44,082 nt of DNA, taken from contig CAZDCZ010000011.1 in NCBI GenBank assembly GCA_964504155.1, forward strand, positions 1 through 44,082. The letters are read 5' to 3'. Position 1 is the stretch's first letter, and every line of letters begins with the position of its first letter. The stretch is from CAZDCZ01 sp964504155. GTDB lineage: Bacteria > Bacteroidota > Bacteroidia > Bacteroidales > UBA12077. The notes beneath the pieces were generated by a model. That model was not told where the DNA came from and ran no database searches. It saw nothing but the letters and a program-made list of their open reading frames with translations. Both the position numbers and the translations under genes were made by a program. This document shows positions 34,706 through 43,100 of the stretch, in pieces.

Positions 34706-36154
34706 TTATTTTTTCCAAAATACAGGTGTTAATAATACCAAAACAGTAAATAACTCTAATCTGCCAACAAGCATTAAAAATGACAAATACCATTTGCCAA
34801 AATCCGGTAAAGAAGAATAATTTTCTACAGGACCAAAATCTCCAATTCCGGGACCAATATTACCCAAAGTAGAAGCTACAGCACCCATTGAACTATCGAG
34901 ATCGTAACCTAAGGCAGAAATAACTATTGTACTAATTCCAACTAAGAAAATATAAATAACTAAAAATGCCAATACATTAGTTACAATCTGAGAGGGAACA
35001 CTTTTATTATTAACACGAACAGGAATAATAGCATTTGGATGTATTATTCGTTTTAATTCTTGATAAGAATTTTTTAATAATATTGTTATTCTAATAATCT
35101 TTATCCCACCTCCGGTAGAGCCTCCTGAACCACCAAAAAACATTAAGAAAAATATAATTACTGTTAAATATGATGGCCATAATATATAATTGCTTGTTAC
35201 AAATCCTGTAGTAGTCATTATTGATACTACTTGAAAAATGGATTCTCGAAAGGCTTTTTCGAAATTTATGTTATAATAATGCCATAATCCAACAGAAATA
35301 ATAAGAGAAAAGAACAAAATAAAACCAACATAAAATCGAAACTCTTCATTCTTAAAAATTTTTCCGAATTTAAGGTGTAAAGCAAAATACGATAAGGTAA
35401 AATTTGTTCCGGCAAGAAACATAAAGATTGTTATAATATAATGAATATATGGCGATTGGTAAAACGCAATACTATCTTGTTTTGTAGAATAACCTCCTGT
35501 AGCCATTGTTGTAAAAGAATGACAAATAGCATCGAAAAATTCCATTCCTCCATACCAAAGCAATAAAGTTTCGGCAAGAGTATATAATATATAAATATAC
35601 CATAAACGTTGAGCTGTTTGCTTTATACGTGGATGTAATTTATCAGGAGTAGGTCCGGGAACCTCAGCAACAAATAATTGCATTCCTCCGATTCCGAAAA
35701 TTGGCAATATTGCTAACGAAAGAACAATAATACCCATACCTCCAAGCCATTGAGTCAGGCTTCTCCAAAACAATATACCATGAGGCAAGGCTTCAATATC
35801 TTTCAATATTGATGCTCCGGTAGTAGTAAACCCCGACATTGTTTCGAAAAAAGCATCAGTAAATGATGGTATTGCTCCACTTAAAATAAATGGCAGGGAA
35901 CCAAATAATGAGAATATTACCCACACCAAACTTACAATAATATAGCCATCTCGTTTACCAATAGTTTTATCGGCGTTTCTCGTCAAAAACCATAATAATC
36001 CACCAACAATAAAACAAATAGCTGATGAAACTTTAAATGCCCAAATATCATTTTCTCCATAATATAATGCAACACCAAGAGAAATTAGTAAAAACATCCC
36101 TTCGATAAGAATAAGAGATGCCATTATATGAACAATAATTTTCTTATTTAACAT
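34706..36154 (-). CDS. trkH: Potassium uptake protein TrkH
   Basis: 482 residues, an integral membrane protein with several hydrophobic segments. The four half-helix filter segments of the TrkH/KtrB fold are visible: MSGFTTTGASIL, FTTMATGGYSTK, VSIMTTTGFVTS and ASTLGNIGPGIG. The channel-like subunit moves K+ together with the regulatory TrkA. The gene starts 5 bases after the trkA stop, so the two are one operon. It ends at the shared terminator 34672-34702. Confidence 0.96.
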   Translation of the reverse strand: MLNKKIIVHIMASLILIEGMFLLISLGVALYYGENDIWAFKVSSAICFIVGGLLWFLTRNADKTIGKRDGYIIVSLVWVIFSLFGSLPFILSGAIPSFTDAFFETMSGFTTTGASILKDIEALPHGILFWRSLTQWLGGMGIIVLSLAILPIFGIGGMQLFVAEVPGPTPDKLHPRIKQTAQRLWYIYILYTLAETLLLWYGGMEFFDAICHSFTTMATGGYSTKQDSIAFYQSPYIHYIITIFMFLAGTNFTLSYFALHLKFGKIFKNEEFRFYVGFILFFSLIISVGLWHYYNINFEKAFRESIFQVVSIMTTTGFVTSNYILWPSYLTVIIFFLMFFGGSGGSTGGGIKIIRITILLKNSYQELKRIIHPNAIIPVRVNNKSVPSQIVTNVLAFLVIYIFLVGISTIVISALGYDLDSSMGAVASTLGNIGPGIGDFGPVENYSSLPDFGKWYLSFLMLVGRLELFTVLVLLTPVFWKK

Positions 36155-36159
36155 ATTAG

Positions 36160-37506
36160 TTAATTAAATAATTTCTCAATCTTTTTCATAGCCGATTGTA
36201 AAGCAAAAACAACAACATGATCGTTTGCCAAAATTTTTGTATTACCATCGGCAATAAAACTATCACCATCTCTTATAACGCCACCAACAATAGCATCTTT
36301 TGGAAAAGATATATCGCGTAATGCTTTCTTGGTAATTTTCGAATCAGGTTTAGCAATTAATTCTAATAATTCGGCATCGGAGCCGGTAAGACATTTCACA
36401 AACGATACCTCAGCGCCCATAGTGTATTTAAATATACGACTTGCAGTAAGCAACTTTTTATTTATAATAGTATCTACACCCATATTTTCTGCAAGATTAA
36501 TATAATCGATATTTTCAATTTCGCCAATAGTCTTTTTAACACCCATTTTCTTTGCCATTATACACGACAAAGTATTAACTTCTGAATTACCTGTAACTGC
36601 AATAAAAATATCCATTTTAGACAAACCCTCTTCCATTAACAGATCTATATTTCTTCCATCGCCATTAATAACTAAGGCATTACTTAATTCGTTGGCTAGC
36701 TTAATGCTTTTTTCTTTGTCTATTTCAATAAGTTTAATATTAAATCTATGCTCAAGAGATAGAGCAATTCTTCTTCCAATACGACTTCCTCCAAGTATCA
36801 TTACATTTTTAATATCCAGTTTCTTTTTTCCTGCATATTTCATAACATCACTAATCCCCGACTTATTTGTTATTACATAAATAAGATCGTTTATTTTAAA
36901 GCTATCATAACCACGTGGAATTATTGTTTGTTCGTTACGAGTTATTGCAACAGCTCGATATTTGAACTCTTTATTCTCTTGAGTTATTTTATTAAGCTGC
37001 CTATCAATTATTGGCGCTTCTTTTCCTAATTTCATAACAAAAAGAGACAATTTCCCTCCCGAAAAATTAAAAACTTCGGAAATTTCACCCTTATCTAATA
37101 AAGAAACGATCTCTCGTGCGGCACTTCGTTCGGGATAAATAAGATTATCGATTCCTAAATTAGTAAAATGAGATCTATTTAAGGGCAAAGTATATTCGTA
37201 ATTATCGACTCGGGCAATAGTTTTTTTAGCACCAAGTTTTTTCGCTATAATAGATGCTGTAATATTTGTTTCTTCAGAATGTGTTACTGCAATAAACAAA
37301 TCGGCCTTTTTAACTTTCGCTCTTTGTAATACTTCAAAAGAACTTGCAGACCCAACAATGGTCATAAGATCGAGATTTGCATTAATTCCTTGAAGATTTT
37401 CTTCATCAGGATCAATAATTACAATATCGTGAAATTCGTTTGATAGCATTTTAGCTAAATGTGTTCCAACTTCTCCGGCACCCGCAACTATTATTTTCAT
37501 CTGCAT
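36160..37506 (-). CDS. trkA: Potassium uptake regulator TrkA
   Basis: 448 residues with two RCK units, each a Rossmann domain (KIIVAGAGEVGTHLAKML near the start, VMILGGSRIGRRIALSL in the second half) plus an RCK_C regulatory domain. They bind nucleotides and control TrkH gating. The ATG at 37506 is followed by Gln and a second ATG (37500); which is used is unclear. It is the first gene of the trkA-trkH operon. Upstream, two direct 14-bp repeats overlap a candidate -7 promoter element. Confidence 0.96.
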   Translation of the reverse strand: MQMKIIVAGAGEVGTHLAKMLSNEFHDIVIIDPDEENLQGINANLDLMTIVGSASSFEVLQRAKVKKADLFIAVTHSEETNITASIIAKKLGAKKTIARVDNYEYTLPLNRSHFTNLGIDNLIYPERSAAREIVSLLDKGEISEVFNFSGGKLSLFVMKLGKEAPIIDRQLNKITQENKEFKYRAVAITRNEQTIIPRGYDSFKINDLIYVITNKSGISDVMKYAGKKKLDIKNVMILGGSRIGRRIALSLEHRFNIKLIEIDKEKSIKLANELSNALVINGDGRNIDLLMEEGLSKMDIFIAVTGNSEVNTLSCIMAKKMGVKKTIGEIENIDYINLAENMGVDTIINKKLLTASRIFKYTMGAEVSFVKCLTGSDAELLELIAKPDSKITKKALRDISFPKDAIVGGVIRDGDSFIADGNTKILANDHVVVFALQSAMKKIEKLFN

Positions 37507-37527
37507 TAAATTTTTAAATAACTAATA

Positions 37528-37556
37528 ATATTTGGCAAAATTATATTTGGCAAAAT
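37528..37556 (-). promoter_or_regulatory. Twin 14-bp direct repeats with -7 element upstream of trkA
   Basis: ATATTTGGCAAAAT occurs at 37528-37541 and again at 37543-37556, period 15. Each contains TTTGGCAAA, a near-palindrome. A minus-strand TAATTTTG (37536-37543) matches TAnnTTTG and overlaps the first copy. This is a candidate operator-promoter overlap, or a chance repeat in A+T-rich DNA. Confidence 0.4.
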
Positions 37557-37599
37557 AAATTAATAATTACTTTATTATACCAATATAGAAACATTTTTT

Positions 37600-39717
37600 T
37601 TAATTTATATTATAAATAAACGCCCCTCGTGTTTTTACATCATAAAACAGAAGTTCATTTTCTTTACAATACTTTTTCCAATAATCTAATTTCCAGTAAC
37701 TAATAGACGAATCGAATACCAAATTATCAAAATTAAACATTGAGACTAATTCTTCAGGTTTTATTTTAGCTTCATTGCTAATTATTAAAATATCGACATC
37801 AATTTTATTTCCCGATTTTCTATTAAAATATTTATTATTGTTTAAAAGCAAAACCTTTTTCCCTCGGAAATAAATAAAATTATTGTAAATATTTATTTCA
37901 TTATCGATATCAGAATTGCTATTTTTTAAATAGTTATCGTGTAAACTAATATTAGGATTATCGATTTTACAATTTCCCCAATAATTAGAGATATTATATT
38001 TAATACTCTTTTGAAATTTCTCGGCATCATCGCACGAAGTAATTAATTTATTCGATTTTCCATAAATAAAATCAATCGCTGTGGTTTTATTTATATTATA
38101 GACTACTATCTTACTTTGTTTTATGCATATACTATTATTATATATCTTAAAACATAAAAGTATAATAATTATACATAATGTAAATTTCAGATACCTAACT
38201 CGCTTTAAAACAATGTAAAAAGAGAAAGTTATTATTAAAATATAATAAATAATATTCTCTTGTAAAGAAATAAAAATGTTATCGCTTACCGAATATGGCA
38301 ATTTTTCGATAGTTGTAATTATCAGATTTAATAAAAAAATAATTGTAGAAATTACTTTAGCAATAATTATTGATAAACTATTTATCCACGATACAGATAG
38401 TAAGATAACGCTTAAACTAATTATTATAGTAGCTGCCGGAATAATAAATATATTTGTTAACCAGAAATAATTTGGAAACTGATGAAAATAATAAATAGCA
38501 ATTGGAAAAGTTCCTATTTGTGCTGCAATAGAAACCGACAACAATTCCCATATTTTATTTCCAAAAAAATTATCTACATTAATTAAACTATAGATTCTCG
38601 ACTGAAAAAACACTATACTTAATACGGCAGTATATGACAATTGAAATCCAACATCCATAATAGCATATGGATTAAAAGTTAATATCAAAAAAGCAGAAAC
38701 AGCTAATGTATTATAAATATTATTCTGTCGATTTAATAACTTTCCTACACTCAAACATGTAAACATAATAAAAGCTCGCAATACCGAAGACGACATTCCG
38801 GTAAGTAAAGTATAAAAAGCTAAACAGCATATTATTATTATTACTTTAATAATCCTACCTGACATATTTCTTTCGAGAAAAAACAGTAGATAATTTAAAA
38901 TAATATATATTATTCCTACATGTAACCCCGAAACAGCAAGAATATGCATTGCACCCGAATTCGAATAACTTTGCTTAATTCCATCCGACAAATCTCCTTT
39001 ATAACCCAATGTTAAAGCAGAAAGCACCGCTAACTCGTCGTTACCAATTCCATATTTTTTATATATTGATAGTAAATTCCTTCTAATTTTATTTGCACCT
39101 AATAGAATAGGATTCCCAATATTTGTATTTATTACTCTCCATTTTTCTGATTTAATAAACGACTGATATTTAATTCCTTTATACGAAAGATATTTTTTGT
39201 AGTTAAACGCATTCGGATTTCCACTAAAAGAAATTTCGTTTATATATGAATTCACAATTAATTGATCGCCAATTTTTATTTTTTTCGAATTACTGTCTTT
39301 TTTAAAATACAGTAAAGTTTTAATATTTACTAAACGATAATCAACAGAGTCTTTTATACATATAATCTTTCCAAAAGCTTTAATAGAATTTTCTGTTTCG
39401 TCGGGCTCTGAAATCAAATTTATAATACTGGTATATGATTTTGTTTCTATGTTAACAATTCTCGACTTTATTATATTGATGCTTGATATTCCGGAAATAA
39501 CAAAGAATATAGTTAGTAATAATCCAAACAAATAATTAATTCTATAACTAGCAAATACCCGAAAGCTATAACATACAATTATAATAATAACTATTACACT
39601 TAATATTAATATATAAGGAACAGATATATTATAATTAATTCCAACTATAATACCAATAATAAATGGCACCACAAATCGATAAAATGGTGCCTGATGCAGA
39701 CTTTTAGCAAATCCCAT
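37600..39717 (-). CDS. comEC: ComEC/Rec2-family membrane channel protein lacking an intact metallo-beta-lactamase domain
   Basis: 705 residues. The N-terminal membrane segments and DUF4131-like region (about 1-190) are followed by the Competence domain with the motif SGAMHILAVSGLHVGIIYI. Many membrane segments follow to about 530. The last 170 residues have a beta-lactamase-like ending (VDILIISNEAKIKPEELV) but no HxHxDH metal motif, so nuclease activity is not expected. ComEC forms the inner-membrane channel for DNA uptake in transformation. The shortened C-terminal domain without metal ligands is common in Bacteroidota. It is a single gene, 93 bases upstream of trkA on the same strand. Confidence 0.9.
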   Translation of the reverse strand: MGFAKSLHQAPFYRFVVPFIIGIIVGINYNISVPYILILSVIVIIIIVCYSFRVFASYRINYLFGLLLTIFFVISGISSINIIKSRIVNIETKSYTSIINLISEPDETENSIKAFGKIICIKDSVDYRLVNIKTLLYFKKDSNSKKIKIGDQLIVNSYINEISFSGNPNAFNYKKYLSYKGIKYQSFIKSEKWRVINTNIGNPILLGANKIRRNLLSIYKKYGIGNDELAVLSALTLGYKGDLSDGIKQSYSNSGAMHILAVSGLHVGIIYIILNYLLFFLERNMSGRIIKVIIIICCLAFYTLLTGMSSSVLRAFIMFTCLSVGKLLNRQNNIYNTLAVSAFLILTFNPYAIMDVGFQLSYTAVLSIVFFQSRIYSLINVDNFFGNKIWELLSVSIAAQIGTFPIAIYYFHQFPNYFWLTNIFIIPAATIIISLSVILLSVSWINSLSIIIAKVISTIIFLLNLIITTIEKLPYSVSDNIFISLQENIIYYILIITFSFYIVLKRVRYLKFTLCIIIILLCFKIYNNSICIKQSKIVVYNINKTTAIDFIYGKSNKLITSCDDAEKFQKSIKYNISNYWGNCKIDNPNISLHDNYLKNSNSDIDNEINIYNNFIYFRGKKVLLLNNNKYFNRKSGNKIDVDILIISNEAKIKPEELVSMFNFDNLVFDSSISYWKLDYWKKYCKENELLFYDVKTRGAFIYNIN

Positions 39718-39868
39718 AACACATTCATAATTAGGCCATATTAAAGTTATGAATTTTCTTTATACCAAGCAATTATTAATCGATTAATGTTTGAAATTTG
39801 ATATAAAAATATTGTTAAACTAGACCTGACTTTGAAAACCGGCTAGGTCTGGAGTATCTTACAAACTT

Positions 39869-40057
39869 TTGTCATTTCGACCTTATGGAGAAATCTATTA
39901 ATAAGTACCTTTGTCATTTCGACTTTATGGAGAAATCTGTCATAAAAGTCCCTGCCATTTCGACCTTGTGGAGAAATCTGCTAATAAGTGCTTATGCTTA
40001 TAAATTTGTGCTTTATTATTCTACTTTACAGATGTCTCGACTATCGCTCGACATGAC
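39869..40057. repeat. Tandem array of three GTCATTTCGACcTTATGG units plus an end segment
   Basis: Units of about 28 bp (TTGTCATTTCGACYTTATGG plus AGAAATCT) lie at 39869-39896 and 39911-39938, and a variant (TGCCATTTCGACCTTGTGG plus AGAAATCT) at 39953-39979. The period is 41-42 bases. At 40029-40057 stands the segment ACAGATGTCTCGACTATCGC followed by TCGACATGAC, which matches the end segment of the element at 33434-33540. CGA...TCG symmetry at each end and ATGAC opposite GTCAT suggest a folded inverted structure. Confidence 0.8.
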
Positions 40058-40062
40058 AAAAA

Positions 40063-40087
40063 AAAAGAGCGGGAAACCCGCTCTTTT
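40063..40087 (-). terminator. Terminator of the T9SS protein gene
   Basis: An 11-bp perfect stem, AAAAGAGCGGG with CCCGCTCTTTT, around a three-base loop. On the minus strand it continues into TTTTTGTC. It lies about 24 bases past the stop. Confidence 0.88.
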
Positions 40088-40110
40088 CATTTTAAAGTAT
40101 TGTGTTTAAA

Positions 40111-43100
40111 TTATTGAAGTAATATTTTTTTAGTATTTACATTACTACCATCATTAATTCTTAAGTAATAAATTCCTTTAGATAAATTGCTAATATTTAT
40201 CTCTCCTTTATATTCGTTATTGTAAATTGATGTACTATAAACAACTTGACCCTGAACATTGAATATTTCAATATTCATTTCGTTAGCTTTCTCGTTATTT
40301 ATTTCGACATTAAATTTACCATTACTAGGATTAGGATAAACTGCTACTTTAATAATAGAATTAAAGTCGTTAATAGCAGTTGCAATAGAATAATTACCGC
40401 TTACAGTAACTGTAGAATCGCCATCGCTAGCTTCTATCTTATAGTAAACAGTTGTTCCGGCAGCATTACCGGGTATTGTTCCTTCGTAAGTTGAACCAAA
40501 GCCTGTATTTTCGAAAGTAAGACTTGTTGTAACATTGTCTTCGCTTGTACCCCAATAAAGAGCAACTTCGGTAACAGCTACATCGTCGGTAATACTAGCA
40601 CTAACAGTAACAGCTCCATCAGCAACAGGTACTTCAGGATTTAATGTAACATTAGCAATTACAGGAGGATCGGTAACTACATCTTGTAATAAAACTACAT
40701 CGTTGGTACCTCTAGGTAATAATACAAAAGCATCATAAGAATACTTAACAACACCTGTAACAGCATAAACAGCTCCTGCAACAGGAGTTTCATAGCTAAA
40801 CATGTCATCATCAACCGACATAGTATCTACACCATCGGTAACTGTCCAAATGCCATGCTCGGCAGTAGGATTAACACAAGTAACAGAATCGGTAACTACA
40901 AGAACACCTTCGTAAGGCTCGCTCATAATCTCGCCAAGACTTATTTTTAATGCAGCAGGTAGTTCAACACCAGTTGCTAAAGCAGTATATGCGTTAACGT
41001 AACCTAATTCGGTTAAATTATAGTACTCTTGAACAGTAGCTACAAAAGTAACAGAATCGCCAATTACAGCATTATTTCCTGGAGAATACGCATATACTCC
41101 ATTCCATGTAGCAGAAGAATCTTGTACATAGAAACCATCATCTTCAATAGCAGTTACAACACCATAAGTTTTAATAAACTCATCTAACAATGGAGAATCT
41201 CCACTAGCATCGCTTGTATATTGAATATCGTAAATAGAAGCATCTATAGGCACTTGCTCGCTAACAACAACACTCCATTCTCGAACATTATTACCATCTT
41301 GCGAAGTAACAGTAAATTTAACAGTATTTGTGGCACTAAAGTTAACAGTATCGCCTGTTGTAATATCACAAGTTGCACCTTTAGAAAGTTCAAAGTTAGT
41401 AATTATTGAATCTAAATCGGTTCCGTAATACACAACAAAATCAACAGTAGCAGCAGCGCTATCTATAACTGCATCTCCATCCTGACTACTTGCTTCAAAA
41501 GAAACAATATTTGCATCAGTCTCAGGTGTTGCAGAAACAGTAACATTAACTGTCCATTCGCGAACAACAATACCATCTTCGGCAGTAACAGAATAAGTTA
41601 CAGGAGCAGAGAAATCTTGAGCTATTCCCGACTCAGGAACTACAGTAGCGCCATCAGAAACAGTAATTGCAGGTTCTAATGAGGTAAGATCAGTATCGTA
41701 AATTACTTCGATATCGACAGTTTGATTTTCGTTATCGATTACAGCATCACCTGTTTGTAAGTCTAATACAAAAGTTTCGATATTTGCATCGGTATTAGCC
41801 GATACATCTCTGTGCTTACCAATATCGCTTACATAATCTTTTTCATATACTTCCCATTCAGAATTATCGGCATCTGTACCGGCAGAAGCATCCCAATCAA
41901 CATTACCTTGAGTAACACTTAATTTTCTTAATATAGTATGATCTTTTGTAGCATCAGTTACTCCGGCAACAGCCCATCCGGAACCGGGATCTACTAAATC
42001 GTATTTTCCAATAAGGTCGATAATAGTAGTATCTGTTCCTTCTACTTTACATAAAGCACGAACATCGTCGCCACTAAAAACTGCCATATATGAGGTTCCT
42101 CCACTATAAGGATTTACAACAGCAGTATCGGTAACAGCAAGTATTTCGGCAGCAGCATCGGCATGTGCAATAACATAAACTTCCTGATTTGGAACAGTTG
42201 TACCAGCAGGGAAAGAAAATACTTCGTTCCATGCATTTCCGTTATAATTAATGCGAATAACATAATTTGCTAAATCAACGTCGGCACCTGTACCATTATA
42301 TATTTCTACAGCTTTATTATCTCCTCCACCTTCGATATATTCAGAAAAAATAAGTCCGGTAGTTGTAGGAGCAACAGGTGCTTCTTTAACAGAAACATTC
42401 CATTCTTGTGTAGCTGTTCCATCTTCGGCAGTAACTGTATAAACAACAGGAGTTCCGATAACGAAATCCTGAGCAGCTCCTGAAGCAGGAACAACAGTAG
42501 CACCATACGATAATTCTATAGTAGGAACTAAACCTGTAAGTGTAGTACCATTAGCAACTTCGATAGAAACAATGCCATCTACAATTACAGCAGGACTAGT
42601 TTGTTCTGCTAACGAGAAACTAACAATTTCTGTTTCTGTATTTGGATCGGCAACAGTAACTGTTACAGTCCAGTCTTGTGTAGTTGTTCCATCTTCGGCA
42701 GTAACAGTATATGTAACAGGAACAGTAAAATCTTGCTCTACTCCCGATAAAGGAGAAACAGTAGCATCCTGCGACACTGTAATTGTTGGAGTTAATGCAG
42801 AAGCATCTGTTCCATATCCAACAGTAATAGCAACAGTATGAGCATCAGCATCTATAGTAGCGTCTTCAATCTGTTCGGCAAATACGAAACTTAAGATATC
42901 GTTTTCGTGAGATGTGATATCGTTTTCATCGCGAGGAAGGAGTTTAAAATTTCCATAAGAGAAATCAACAACACCTGTAACATCGTAATGACCATTTAAT
43001 TCAGGAGTATAAGCATATCCTTTATCATCTACTCTACAAGAATCGATTCCATCACTTAATTCCCATTCGCCATATCCTAAATCAGGATTTGTACATTCGA

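Larger units (their letters stand above)
39718..40110. other. Intergenic region between comEC and the T9SS protein gene
   Basis: 393 bases with a tandem/dispersed repeat element (39869-40057) and a terminator (40063-40087). No gene is visible; a 74-codon open frame on the plus strand runs through the repeats and is not credible. Confidence 0.6.

Noticed and set aside
39869..39979. Three regularly spaced repeats that look like a short CRISPR array
   Set aside because: The spacers are 13-15 bases and similar to each other, the repeats vary, there is no leader or cas gene, and single units of the same repeat occur elsewhere.
39885..40109. 74-codon open frame on the plus strand
   Set aside because: It runs through the tandem repeat array and the terminator, without a ribosome-binding site or known domain.
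42572..42841. Ser/Thr/Val-rich 89-codon open frame on the plus strand
   Set aside because: It is the mirror of DUF5018-like repeats in the T9SS protein gene and has no independent support.
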